Of a stretch of DNA of 64,000 nucleotides, positions 9,510 to 18,389 are shown one piece after another. The position numbers were made by a program, and so were the translations under genes. The DNA is from Nannocystis pusilla. GTDB lineage: Bacteria > Myxococcota_A > Polyangia > Nannocystales > Nannocystaceae. Location of the stretch: NCBI RefSeq assembly GCF_026626665.1, contig NZ_JAPNKE010000002.1:104501-168500 (forward strand). Direction: 5' to 3'. The notes below the pieces were generated by a model that did no database searches, had not been told where the DNA came from, and worked only from the letters and a program-made list of their open reading frames with translations. Position 1 is the first letter of the stretch; each line of letters opens with the position of its first letter.

Positions 9510-10331
9510 TCAATCGAGGCAACTCGCGAGCGAGCAGGCGACGGCGAGCGCACACCCGCCCGCCGAATTCACGCAGCTGCCGGCAGCGGGCAAGAACCCG
9601 GCGGCGGCGGCGGTGCAGGTGATCGCCGCGCCTCCGCAGGCGAACGCCTGCCCGAGGATGCTCTTCTTGACGCCCCACCAGCGCGGGCTCGGGACCACGA
9701 CAGCCGTCGCGACCTCGAGGCCCGGCGTTCCTGCGTCGGCCAGCGCGGCCGTCAACGCGTGCGCGTCCTTCCACAGCGGCGAGCCGGCCAGGACCGGTGC
9801 GAACTGGTGATTCACGAGGTCCGCGTCGCCGTGCACCGCCGAGACTGCGCCCGCGAGATCCACCTCGATGAACGCAGCGGCGTCGGCAGTGTGGGCCGCG
9901 AAGGAGAGGGCGCCGGTCCTTGGACCCGCGGTCCCGTCGAGGCTCCACGCGTGGCGAACGCTGCCGAGCTCGGGGAACAGGGCTGCGAGCTCGAGCCTGA
10001 ACATCGAGCTCTCGTACGTGAAATCGACGCTGACGCTCACGTCGTCTTCGGCGAGGGCGATCGTCAGCTGGCCCTCGGCACAGTAGCAGCGGAGCTCGCT
10101 CGCATCTCGGGTCGCGGAGAAGCCGGCCTCGTCGAACTGGACGGCGTAACCGAGCGCCTCGCCGGCCTCGGAGAGGCGCTCGAGCGCCGGGTTGCAGAAC
10201 TCGGACGGCGCGGCGTCGGCGATGGGCGTGGTCGCGGTCGCGGTCGCGGGCGCCATGCTCGACAGAGAGGCCGCGACGATCGCCAGGCGCGCTGCGGGAG
10301 ACCGGAGGCTGCGGAGCGGAGGTGGGGACAT
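9510..10331 (-). CDS. Secreted protein of unknown function
   Basis: 273 residues from the ATG at 10331. The N-terminus SLRSPAARLAIVAASLSSM followed by APATATA looks like a cleavable signal peptide. The middle is beta-rich and acidic. The C-terminus has a Cys- and Ala/Gly-rich hydrophobic stretch (FACGGAAITCTAAAAGFL ... CALAVACSLASC), reminiscent of a bacteriocin-like or membrane-inserting segment. The following gene is a two-helix membrane protein in the same operon, which could be an immunity- or anchor-type partner; this is speculative. Confidence 0.6.
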   Translation of the reverse strand: MSPPPLRSLRSPAARLAIVAASLSSMAPATATATTPIADAAPSEFCNPALERLSEAGEALGYAVQFDEAGFSATRDASELRCYCAEGQLTIALAEDDVSVSVDFTYESSMFRLELAALFPELGSVRHAWSLDGTAGPRTGALSFAAHTADAAAFIEVDLAGAVSAVHGDADLVNHQFAPVLAGSPLWKDAHALTAALADAGTPGLEVATAVVVPSPRWWGVKKSILGQAFACGGAAITCTAAAAGFLPAAGSCVNSAGGCALAVACSLASCLD

Positions 10332-10515
10332 GCACGCAACGTGGAGGAGGGCGCCGCCGCGGCAACGTCGAGCGAGCGGCGCCGGCATCGCCGCGCAGCT
10401 GACTCGGTCCATCACGCAGCGGGCCCAGCGCGGCCGGCGAGCGGCAGCGAGGCGGCGCAGCGAGGCGCGACCGGCGAGCGTCCCCTCGCTCGCGTCGAAC
10501 TCCCGCGGGGCGGCG

Positions 10516-11135
10516 TCAATCGGCCTGGAAGATCACCCGCTCGAAGTCCATCGACCCGTTGAGCCCCTTGTCGGCGCCGCAGCGATAGCCGGCGTCCATG
10601 GTGTCCCCGAGGGTGTGCCAACACAGCCGCTGCTCGGGTTGGTCTGCGGATTGAAGAAATCTTCGTCGCACTCGATACGATTGACGGTGTCCCCCGCGGC
10701 CGCGAAGCCCCACGAGAAGTTGTTGCTGAAGTACCAGGCGACCCCGTTGGCCTCGTGCTTGCCGTCGACCTGGGAGCCGACGTCGAACAGCACGTCGGCG
10801 CGCTCGCCCATCGCCAGCAGCTGGAAGTCGGCCGCGCCGACCGGGCGGCAGGCCATGAGGAGCTTGGACCCGGTGCACTGCTGGCCGAGGACCTCCGTGG
10901 AGAGGTCGGGCTCGTGCTCGCCGTAGAGATTGGCGAAGCACTCGGACCAGCCGACGAGGGCGTCCCCCGGCACGTCCATCTGCGGTCCCTCGGCCCAGTA
11001 CAGCTCGTCGCCGTCATCGTCGTCGTCATCGTCGTCGTCGTCGTGATCGTCCTGCGGGTCGACGTCGCAATGAAAGTCCTGAAGATACGGGATTGTGCAT
11101 AGCAGGCTGCTCAGCGCGATCGTGGTGTAGTTCAC
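10516..11135 (-). CDS. Secreted Cys-rich protein with poly-Asp tract (frame broken near 10640)
   Basis: GTG start at 11135, with GGAGGAG six bases upstream. The protein begins NYTTIALSSLLCTIPYL, a short signal-like stretch, then DPQDDHDDDDDDDDDDG, then a domain with paired Cys. Reading changes frame near 10635-10642: upstream RIECDEDFFNPQTN joins downstream QRLCWHTLGD and AGYRCGADKGLNGSMDFERV. The tail motif (CWHT ... GYRCG ... LN ... ERV) is one I associate with secreted proteins of Nannocystis-like genomes. With one base restored it is about 206 residues. Function unknown; probably calcium-interacting because of the Asp run. Confidence 0.6.
11013..11051. repeat. GTC/GAC trinucleotide repeat encoding poly-Asp
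   Basis: About 13 near-perfect GTC/ATC/GTG triplets (plus strand), read on the minus strand as a run of ten Asp flanked by more acidic residues. Such tracts are prone to slippage, so length may vary between strains. Confidence 0.8.
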
Positions 11136-11338
11136 AGAGGCTCCTCCGCCGGAGATATTGCGCCCGGGTGACCTCCAGGATGCGACACGTCGCAGACGCG
11201 GCAACGATGGAGGTTGATGCCGCTCACGCGCCCGCGCCGGCGAGGCCCGGCGTACGGCGTCCGCGGGCCGTCGGTGGACGGGCCGTGGTGACGAAGATCA
11301 TCGGCTCGTCGCCCCGAGCGCGGGTGAGTCGCTCGCCG

Positions 11339-11806
11339 CTACAGCGCGAGGGCCAGGTAGCGGGCGCCCGGGACCGGGTTGGGGCGATAGGGGGCGACGT
11401 CCTGGAAGCCGAGCGCCTCGTACATGGCGATCGCCCGGGTCATCGACGGCAAGGTGTCGAGGAACATGCGCCGGTACCCGAGCGCGCGCGCCTCGGCGAG
11501 CACCTGCCCGAGCAGCCGCTGGCCGAGGCCGAGGCCGCGCTGCTCCGAGCGGACGTACAGGCGCTTCATCTCACAGTCCGCGGCGCCGAGCGCCTGCAGG
11601 GCGACGCAGCCCTGCGGGACCGCGTCGACGGTGCAGAGCAGGAGCCGACCCGAGGGCGGGGCGTAGGCGCCGGGCAGGCGCATAAGCTCGTCGGCGAAGC
11701 CCTGGAAGCACAGGTCGACGGCGAGCGAGGCCTGGTACTCGCGGAACAGCGCGCGGGCCTGCTCGATCTGCGCGGCGCTGGTGGCGTGCACGACGTCGAT
11801 CGTCAC
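11339..11806 (-). CDS. GNAT-family N-acetyltransferase
   Basis: 155 residues with the GNAT core: acetyl-CoA-binding motif A EQRGLGLGQRLLGQVLAEA, preceded by strand CEMKRLYVRS, and motif B MYEALGFQDVAPY. It resembles the small stand-alone GNATs that often act on amino acids or small amines; the substrate cannot be read from sequence. It lies 31 nt downstream of the unknown protein at 11838-12866 on the same strand and may be the last gene of the trypsin-gene operon. Confidence 0.88.
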   Translation of the reverse strand: MTIDVVHATSAAQIEQARALFREYQASLAVDLCFQGFADELMRLPGAYAPPSGRLLLCTVDAVPQGCVALQALGAADCEMKRLYVRSEQRGLGLGQRLLGQVLAEARALGYRRMFLDTLPSMTRAIAMYEALGFQDVAPYRPNPVPGARYLALAL

Positions 11807-11837
11807 CCCGCTCCGATACCACGAACACGCCGCCGAA

Positions 11838-12866
11838 TCACAGCAGCGTGTAGCGGGGGAAGATCGCCAGGTACGCCTTGGCCTGCAGGCGGTCGCCGGC
11901 GATCGTCAGCTTGACGTAGAACTGGCGGTGGACCGCGACCCGCCACGGCGCGCCGGGCAGCGCCACCGTGGCGTGGCCCCACCAGTCGCCGAGCAGCGCC
12001 TGCGCCTTCGCGGGGTCGCAGGCGCCGTCGGCGGCCAGGGCGGTGAACGTCTGCTGCCAGGCCGGGAAGTCGGCGGGGCCGCGGGCGACGTAGGCCTCGA
12101 GGCCGAGGACCGGGCGCAGCGCCTCGCCGGTGGTGAGCTGGACCCCGACCTGGCGGAACTCGTCGCCGATCGCCGCGAGGGCCCGCTCGGCGGTCGAAAG
12201 GTCGCCGGGCCAGCCGATCCGGCGCAGCCAGGCGGGCACGTCGCGGGCCAGCAGGGCGTAGTGGACCCGCAGGTCGTCGCCGCCGCGGTGCGGGGTGGCG
12301 GCGACGTGCAGCGCCCGGCCGGATGCGGGCAGGGCCTCGGCGGCGCGCCGCAGCGATTCGATGGACATGGCCGAAGGGGCATGTCCCAACAGCAATGTCG
12401 CGCCGCGCTCGGCGGCGGCGACTAGGCCGGCGAGCGGCGGCCGCTCGGCCCCGCGGTGGGCGCGGAAGGTGTTGGCGCAGGCCGGGTCGAGGCACAGGAA
12501 CGCGAACGCAGCCGGCGGGCCGTCGCCGACGAAGTCGAACTCGAGCCAGACCGACGGGCTGTCCTTGAGGACAGGCTCGTTCGGCCACGCGCGCACCAGC
12601 GCCGCCGGCCCGGGGCCGCACAGCTCGGGGTCGCGGGCGAGTGCGGCGAGCAGCTGCTCGCGGCCGCCGTCCCACGCCTCGCAGCAGCCGGCGAAGTCGA
12701 CGCGCGGGTCGTCCGCGGTCAGCCGGCACTCGAACCCGAGCCAGTTGAAGGCCGGCGGCAGCCGCCGCGACCAGCCGGCGATCGTCCGCAGGCGGGCCGG
12801 GTCGACCAGGGCGGCGGGGACGTGCGGCGCGACGGCGGCGAGGACCTCTTGCGGGGCGGGCGGCAC
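11838..12866 (-). CDS. Unknown protein in trypsin-peptidase operon
   Basis: 342 residues from a GTG at 12866, three bases past the stop of the previous gene, so almost certainly co-translated. No family recognised. Visible features are a Trp/Phe-rich N-terminal third (GWSRRLPPAFNWLGFECRL, CCEAWDGGREQLL), a Cys pair in AFLCLDPACANTF, and a C-terminal part with HYALLARDVPAWLRRIGWPG and GDWWGHATVALPGAPW. No signal peptide, so cytoplasmic. Two copies of the CATG palindrome family (12366 and 12558) lie inside the reading frame. Confidence 0.6.
   Translation of the reverse strand: MPPAPQEVLAAVAPHVPAALVDPARLRTIAGWSRRLPPAFNWLGFECRLTADDPRVDFAGCCEAWDGGREQLLAALARDPELCGPGPAALVRAWPNEPVLKDSPSVWLEFDFVGDGPPAAFAFLCLDPACANTFRAHRGAERPPLAGLVAAAERGATLLLGHAPSAMSIESLRRAAEALPASGRALHVAATPHRGGDDLRVHYALLARDVPAWLRRIGWPGDLSTAERALAAIGDEFRQVGVQLTTGEALRPVLGLEAYVARGPADFPAWQQTFTALAADGACDPAKAQALLGDWWGHATVALPGAPWRVAVHRQFYVKLTIAGDRLQAKAYLAIFPRYTLL
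12366..12397. repeat. CATG palindromic units inside a CDS
   Basis: CATG at 12366 and 12380, exactly 14 nt apart (CATG-GCC-GAAG-GGG-CATG-TCC-CAAC-AGC-AATG), two units in tandem with the second degenerate. Confidence 0.65.
12558..12575. repeat. Palindromic unit inside a CDS
   Basis: GCTG-TCC-TTGA-GGA-CAGG, a nearly perfect stem of six base pairs with a 4-nt loop; same 14-nt geometry as the family. Confidence 0.65.
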
Positions 12867-12868
12867 GC

Positions 12869-13435
12869 TCAGGCCTCGCGGACCTTGAGGGTGCCGAAGT
12901 AGCGGGCGACCTTGCGGAACGGCCGCGGCCGCAGGCGAGTGACCGCGACGTCGACCTGGTACTCGCCGGGCAGCTCGAAGTTGGCGACGCATTCGAAGGT
13001 GACCACGTCGACCGGCGGCTTGGGCACCGGGATCGGCAGCACCGGGGCGCCGCGGACGACCATGCGCTCGCAGCGGAAATACACCTCGACCGCGAACGCC
13101 GGGCCGCCGGAGAACTCGTCGGGCGGATCGATCTCGATCGTGATCGCCAGAGTGACCGGCGCGCCCGTGCCGACGATGTCGGGCTTGACGCTGCGGATCG
13201 ACAGGGTCGGCCCCGGCCACATGAGGGCCGGCGGCGGGACGTCCTTGATCGCACGAATGGCGTCGACGACCCCGACGGGCAGCAGGGTGACGATGCCGTC
13301 GGGCAGCCCCAGCAGGGCCTCATAGTCGGCGGGCTTGACGTTGTAGTCGTCGAGCACCGCGGCGGGGTCGTTGGCGAAGCGGTCGCGGACGCCGGAGACG
13401 TCGCGGGCGAAGTCGGTGAGCAGATACAACAACAC
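12869..13435 (-). CDS. Small protein: helical N-terminal segment plus Ig-like beta domain
   Basis: 188 residues. The first 50 residues (FARDVSGVRDRFANDPAAVL, then DDYNVKPADYEALLGLPDG) look like the short helical module found in LigA/Nif11-type N-termini, where a 'D-P-x-x-L-x-x-Y' turn is typical. The remainder is beta-rich and alternates hydrophobic strands (VTLAITIEIDPPDEF, AVEVYFRCERMVV, VVTFECVANFELPGEYQVDV), consistent with an immunoglobulin-like fold. It sits 13 nt after the trypsin-like peptidase and 3 nt before the next gene. The helical module is a weak pattern match; the operon position is clear. Confidence 0.6.
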   Translation of the reverse strand: MLLYLLTDFARDVSGVRDRFANDPAAVLDDYNVKPADYEALLGLPDGIVTLLPVGVVDAIRAIKDVPPPALMWPGPTLSIRSVKPDIVGTGAPVTLAITIEIDPPDEFSGGPAFAVEVYFRCERMVVRGAPVLPIPVPKPPVDVVTFECVANFELPGEYQVDVAVTRLRPRPFRKVARYFGTLKVREA

Positions 13436-13448
13436 GGATAGTCCCTCC

Positions 13449-14381
13449 TTACGATTCGGGGTACGGAATATAATCGGCGAACAGGGCCACGCGCGTGCAG
13501 GTCTCGCCGGGGCACTGGTCGAGCATGCATTGATCGAGCTTGCAGCCGAGCGAGGGCATCAGGTCCTCCTGACCCGACACCAGCAGGCCGACGATCGCGT
13601 GGGTCTCGGAGTCGAAGATCGGCGAGCCGGAGTTGCCGCCGTAGGCGTCGAGGTTGGCCTTGAAGTGATCGGCGGCCGCGGTGTCGCGCACCACCGCGTT
13701 GCCGGCCAGCTTGCGCGGCAGGCCCAGCGGGTGGCCGGCGATGTGGACGGGGCGCCGGGCGGCGACCGGCTCGGTCGCCAGCGGGCGGATCGTGCGCCCC
13801 ACGACCTCGCGGTCGAGTTCGAAGATCGCCCAGTCGGCCGGGTCGTCGTCGGCGCAGCGCACGAGCTCGGCCCGCAGCTCGTAGACCTCGTCGACGGGGA
13901 TCCACACCGCGTCGTCCTGCACCGCCTCGAGGTCGAAGGCGAAGGTGACGACGGTGTTGGCGAGCTGCGCCGGGTCGACGCAGTGCGAGGCGGTCACCAG
14001 CCAGCGGCTGCGCCGGCGCTGGGGGAACCGCGCGACCAGGAAGCCCGAGCCGCGCGCGCCGGGCAGGCACGGCTCGCGGGCGAAGCGGTGGTCGCACAGG
14101 TCGAAGTGCTCGCGCAGCGGCTTCGTGCGCAGGCGGTAGCGGCCGCCTTCGACCTCGCCGAGCTCGGCGCGGTCGAACAGGATGGCCACGCCCTCCTCGT
14201 CGGCCCGCAGCTCCCGCAGGTAATCGGCGGCCTGGCGCGCCTCGAGGTCGAGGTTGCCCAGCAGCACCCCGAGCCGCGGCGGCAGCGCGTCGCCACATTC
14301 GGGCAGGTTGACGAGGTCGTTCGAGCCGTGGACCGAGACCATCCGCCGCAGCAGCGCCGACGTCAGCGCCCGCGAAGACAC
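13449..14381 (-). CDS. Trypsin-like serine peptidase (S1 fold), cytoplasmic
   Basis: 310 residues from a GTG at 14381. The catalytic triad is visible: VTASHCV (His), DDPADWAIFELDRE (Asp) and YGGNSGSPIF (Ser). About 100 helical residues precede the peptidase domain. No signal peptide is seen, unlike secreted trypsins, which suggests an intracellular protease of the kind linked to effector-associated domains. The reading frame stays open upstream as QVLLRELDRRFAGDDRPVDL; an ATG at 14479 would fit if the run of six G at 14468-14473 is one base off, adding about 30 residues. First gene of a three- or four-gene operon with the Ig-like protein and the unknown protein. Confidence 0.82.
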   Translation of the reverse strand: MSSRALTSALLRRMVSVHGSNDLVNLPECGDALPPRLGVLLGNLDLEARQAADYLRELRADEEGVAILFDRAELGEVEGGRYRLRTKPLREHFDLCDHRFAREPCLPGARGSGFLVARFPQRRRSRWLVTASHCVDPAQLANTVVTFAFDLEAVQDDAVWIPVDEVYELRAELVRCADDDPADWAIFELDREVVGRTIRPLATEPVAARRPVHIAGHPLGLPRKLAGNAVVRDTAAADHFKANLDAYGGNSGSPIFDSETHAIVGLLVSGQEDLMPSLGCKLDQCMLDQCPGETCTRVALFADYIPYPES

Positions 14382-14640
14382 GCCGCTGAGGTCGACGGGC
14401 CGGTCGTCGCCCGCGAAGCGCCGGTCCAGCTCGCGCAGCAGGACCTGAGATCGACGTCGCGGAGATCGGGGGGCGGCATGGCTGTCCGCGAGCGATCGTA
14501 CGCGCTGGCGGCGGCGCGGCAGTTACCGCGCGATTACAGCCAATGTCGACAGAACCCCGATCTTCGCTTGCGGCCCTGCCCCGCGGCCGCGACGTCCGGC
14601 GATCGAGGACGAGGTCTTCGCCGCCGGCGATGCGCGGAGG

Positions 14641-16713
14641 TCAGGCCGCGTGGAGGACGTGCCGGCGATCGCAGCGCGCGAGCACCTCGTCGCTGTCGAC
14701 GCTGTCGGTCACGACGAGCACGGTCCACGGGCGGGCGCGGTCGAAGATCCAGTCGAGTAGGGCGGCCCGCTGCGGCGCGGCGAGGTCGAGCCGGTCGAGG
14801 CCGAGGTCGATCAGGAGCAGCCGAGGTCGGGCGACGAGCGCCCGCAGCAGCACCAGGCGGCGGACCTCGCTGTCGCTCAGCATGCCGCCGTCGCCGTCGG
14901 GCAGCAGGTCGTGGTCGAAGCCGCCGGGCAGCGCGAGCACGGGCCTGCGCAGCTCGACGAGGTCGATGAGCGCGTCGAGCTCGGCGTGGTCGCCGAGCCA
15001 GTCGGGGCCGACGATGTTCTCGAGCAGGGTCGCGCCCACCACCTCGTCGCCGCGGACCAGCGCGACCTGCTCGCGCAGGCTCTCGAGCTCGAGCTGGGCG
15101 ACGTCGCGGCCGTCGAGCCGCCCCGTCAGCGTCAGCGGCGGGTGGCGGTCGTAGAAGCCGTACAGGAGGTCGAGGACCTGGCTGTGGCCGTCGTTGCCGC
15201 CGACCAGCGCGACGCGCTCGCCCGGCTGGATGACGAGCTGGATATGATCCACGCTCAGCTCGACCGCCATCGGCCGCGGCACCGCCGGCAACACCTCGCC
15301 GCCGACGGGCTCCAGCTTGGCGTCGAGCGTCCGGCCCAGCGTCTCGATCGCGGCCACGCCCTCGAAGATCGGGTCGAGCTGCTGCCCGAGGCCGCGGACC
15401 CCGGCCCCGATCTGCGACACCAGCACCGACGCGGCCACCAGCTGGCCCAGCGTCAGCTCGCGCGAGATCACGAGCCAGCCGCCGATCGCCAGCACGCCGA
15501 CGGTCGCCAGCACGTCGAGCGCGGCGCCGGTGACGATCTGGCGGAGGAGCGTCGAGAAGTAGCTGCCGCGCGCCTGCAGCCAGTTGCGCACCAGCACCTC
15601 GCCGTGCGCGTCGGCCAGGGCCCGCCCGCGCGGGTCGGAGAAGGCGATCCGCATGTGGCCGACGTCGTCGATCCAGCAGAACAGGGACCACTTGGTGTGG
15701 GACTCATAGACCGCGCGGCCCTCGGCGCCGCGCCCCGAGAGCATGACGACGGCGATGCCGACCAGCAGCACCACGTCGAACGCGAGCAGCAGCGGGTGGT
15801 AGAACGCCAGCAGGAGCAGGCTGGCGACGCTCACCATCACCAGGGAGGTGCCGTCGAGCAGCAGCGACCAGAAGTCCTTCTGCAAGATCGGCATGTCCAT
15901 GTAGCGGTTGCACAGCTCGCGGTTCGAGATCTCCTGCCGCGACTCGCGGGAGGTCCGGGAGGTGCGGCGGATCCAGTCGGCCACGCCCTGGACCCATAGG
16001 CGGCGATGGACCCGCTCGACCACGCCGAACTGCATCACCCGCAGCACCGCGATCGCGCTCAGGGCCACCAGCAGCATCGTCGACAGCATCAAGATCGGCT
16101 GCGCCAGGGCGTTGGCCGAGATGGTGTTGACGAGCGCCTGCGCGGACACCGGCACCGCGAGCGAGACGACCGCCATCACCGCGCCGTACACGACGACGAC
16201 CCAGACCTCGCGCCCCTCGAGCAAGAAGGTCCGCATCAGGCGGATGAACTCGGTCGGCGGGAAGGTCAGCGGCGTGAGCATCATCGGCGGCTCGATCGCC
16301 AGCCACGGCTGGCTGACCCGCGGGGCGCCGGGCGGCCGCATCCAGGCCATCAGCGCCGCGGGGCGCAGGCGCAGGCGGCGTTCGCTGCGGCCGTCGATCA
16401 CGACCAGGTCGAGCACGCCGCGCCGCTGGCCCAGGAGCACCACCCAGCGGTCGCCGAGCAAGGTGAACGCCGGCGCGTCGAGGGTGCACAGGCGCGCCAG
16501 CTCCTCCGCGGTCTCGACCTCGAAGCGCGCGGCCTTCAGGCCCGCCTGTCGCACCGCCCGGGCGGCGGCGACGTCCCAGGCCTCGAGCCGGGCCGCGGTC
16601 TCGTCGGGCGCGTGCATCACCGGGGGCGCCAGCTTCTGCCGGGTCGCCTGGGCGACCAGCTCGAGCACCCGCGGCGGCACCGGGGCGGGGTCATCCATGA
16701 TCGGTTGTTGCAT
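14641..16713 (-). CDS. ABC half-transporter with C39-like domain and degenerate ATPase (paralogue 2)
   Basis: About 690 residues: an N-terminal region of about 130 residues resembling the inactive C39-like domain of type I exporters (no catalytic Cys), six membrane helices from about 170, and a C-terminal ABC ATPase-like domain. Every catalytic motif of the latter is changed: Walker A reads VGGNDGHSQV (the Lys is Ser), the signature reads LSDSE instead of LSGGQ, Walker B ends IDLGLD (Glu lost), and the H-loop reads VTDSVD (His is Asp). The same changes occur in the paralogue at 19712-21787. It is the last gene of the operon ABC-HlyD-TolC-ABC. It is expected in the inner membrane; ATP hydrolysis by this copy looks impossible. 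Confidence 0.82.
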   Translation of the reverse strand: MQQPIMDDPAPVPPRVLELVAQATRQKLAPPVMHAPDETAARLEAWDVAAARAVRQAGLKAARFEVETAEELARLCTLDAPAFTLLGDRWVVLLGQRRGVLDLVVIDGRSERRLRLRPAALMAWMRPPGAPRVSQPWLAIEPPMMLTPLTFPPTEFIRLMRTFLLEGREVWVVVVYGAVMAVVSLAVPVSAQALVNTISANALAQPILMLSTMLLVALSAIAVLRVMQFGVVERVHRRLWVQGVADWIRRTSRTSRESRQEISNRELCNRYMDMPILQKDFWSLLLDGTSLVMVSVASLLLLAFYHPLLLAFDVVLLVGIAVVMLSGRGAEGRAVYESHTKWSLFCWIDDVGHMRIAFSDPRGRALADAHGEVLVRNWLQARGSYFSTLLRQIVTGAALDVLATVGVLAIGGWLVISRELTLGQLVAASVLVSQIGAGVRGLGQQLDPIFEGVAAIETLGRTLDAKLEPVGGEVLPAVPRPMAVELSVDHIQLVIQPGERVALVGGNDGHSQVLDLLYGFYDRHPPLTLTGRLDGRDVAQLELESLREQVALVRGDEVVGATLLENIVGPDWLGDHAELDALIDLVELRRPVLALPGGFDHDLLPDGDGGMLSDSEVRRLVLLRALVARPRLLLIDLGLDRLDLAAPQRAALLDWIFDRARPWTVLVVTDSVDSDEVLARCDRRHVLHAA

Positions 16714-16761
16714 CGATTCCACGCGCGACCTCGTGTACTTGCAAGGGACGAAAAGGACCGC

Positions 16762-18384
16762 TCACGGGGTCACCGGCTGGACGCCTTCGCCGAGCGCCAC
16801 CTCGAGCCGGGCCTTGGCGACGAAGTAGTCGGAGACGGCCTGGATCTCGTTGTGGGCCGCGTCGGCGCTGGCGACCTCGCGGAGGTTGACGAGGAGGAGG
16901 TCGCCGGCGCCGAGCTGGAACTTGCGGTACTCGGCGGCCGCGAGCTGACGCGACAGCTCGAGCTCCTGGTTGGCCAGGCGGGCGCGGCGGTAGGCGGCCA
17001 CGAGCGCCTGGTGGCCGTCGCGGACCTCGACGGCGATCGTGTTGTCGAGGAAGCGCAGCTGGGCGGCGACGATCTGGGCGTTCGCGCGGGTCGCCTCGAG
17101 CTGACCGCGGGAGTATCGCAGCGGGATCGGGACCTCGAACAGCAGCGCGATGACGGCGTTGTTGCGCGAGAACTCCGGGATCAGCGGCCGGCCCATGTAG
17201 CGCGACACCCACGCCGACAGCTCGACCCGCGGGTTCCGCTGGTTCTTGGCCCAGCGCAGCTCGACGTCGGCCTGCGAGCGCAGGGTCGTGCGGGCGCGGC
17301 GGTCGGGCCGGCGGTCGAGCGCCTCGGCGATCTCGGTCTCGATGTTGCTGCCGGCGTCCGGGGCCTGCATCGCCGGCAGCTGCGCCGGGAGGCGCTCGAC
17401 GCCGGCGATGACCGGGTTGCCGTTGCCGTCGCGCAGGTACAGCGACAGCTCGAGCCCGGCCTGCTGGAACGCGCGCTCGGCCGCGACCACGCGGCCCTCG
17501 CGGTCGAGGATCAGGCGCCGGTTGTCGACGCCGGCCAGGGGGTCGAGGGCGCCGAGCTCGATGCGCCGGCCGAGCGCCTCGTCGCGCTCCTGCGCCAGCT
17601 CGAGCAGGGTCTGCTCGATCTCGAGGCGGAGCCCGTTGGCGACCCAGGTCCAGTACTTCGTCGCCGCCTCCGCCTCGAGCGTCAGCAACTGGGCGTCGCG
17701 GACGTCCTTCATGCGGTCGACCTCCATCTTCGTCTGGCGGAGGTTGGCGCGCCGGCGGTCGATCCCGCGGTCGCGCCACAGCGGCAGGGTGAGCCCGGCC
17801 GTCAGCGTGCCGGCGGCCGAGCGGACGTCGCGGCTGCCGACGCGGTCGTCGACGTCGAGGATGCTGTCGAGCGTGGTGTTGTAGAAGGGCCGCCGGCCGA
17901 CGCCGACCTGATAGCCGGCCCACGCGGTGAGGCCCCACAGCGGCGTCGGCTGCTCGACGCGGGCGTCGACGACCGCGTTGCGGTAGACCGGCTCGTACGC
18001 GGCGCGGCCGCGCAGGACGGGGTCGTAGACGCCCTTGTTCTGGCGGGCGTGCCCCTGGGCGGTCTGGATCCCGAGCTCGGCGCCCTCCATCCGCGGGTCG
18101 CGCTGCTCGACGCTGTCGAGGACCTCGGCCAGCGTCAGCACGGGGCCGGTGCGCTGCTTCGGGGCCGGCGCCTCGGGCGGCTTGACGGGCTCCTCGATGG
18201 GGACCGCGTCGGGGACGCGGTCGCTCGGGCTCGGCGACCGGGCCGGGGCCGAGTCGCTCGGCGACCGGGCCGGGGCGGTGCTGCTCGGACTCGGCGCCCG
18301 GGCCGGGGCCGCCGTCGCGGGCAGGGCCAGGCCGAGGCACAGCAGGGCCGCCGCGCCGGCGATTCGCAGGGTTCGCGTCGGCAT
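16762..18384 (-). CDS. TolC-family outer membrane efflux protein
   Basis: 540 residues. A signal peptide (AAALLCLGLALPATA) is followed by about 60 Pro/Ala/Ser residues, unusual for TolC, and then the family's duplicated helical barrel: VLTLAEVLDSVEQRDPRMEG, GLTLPLWRDRGIDRRRANL, later IALLFEVPIPLRYSRGQLEA and AAEYRKFQLGAGDLLLVNL. These match the repeated TolC helices and the membrane strands between them. It starts five bases after the HlyD-like gene and would form the outer-membrane exit duct of this export system. Confidence 0.88.
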   Translation of the reverse strand: MPTRTLRIAGAAALLCLGLALPATAAPARAPSPSSTAPARSPSDSAPARSPSPSDRVPDAVPIEEPVKPPEAPAPKQRTGPVLTLAEVLDSVEQRDPRMEGAELGIQTAQGHARQNKGVYDPVLRGRAAYEPVYRNAVVDARVEQPTPLWGLTAWAGYQVGVGRRPFYNTTLDSILDVDDRVGSRDVRSAAGTLTAGLTLPLWRDRGIDRRRANLRQTKMEVDRMKDVRDAQLLTLEAEAATKYWTWVANGLRLEIEQTLLELAQERDEALGRRIELGALDPLAGVDNRRLILDREGRVVAAERAFQQAGLELSLYLRDGNGNPVIAGVERLPAQLPAMQAPDAGSNIETEIAEALDRRPDRRARTTLRSQADVELRWAKNQRNPRVELSAWVSRYMGRPLIPEFSRNNAVIALLFEVPIPLRYSRGQLEATRANAQIVAAQLRFLDNTIAVEVRDGHQALVAAYRRARLANQELELSRQLAAAEYRKFQLGAGDLLLVNLREVASADAAHNEIQAVSDYFVAKARLEVALGEGVQPVTP

Positions 18385-18389
18385 CGCGC

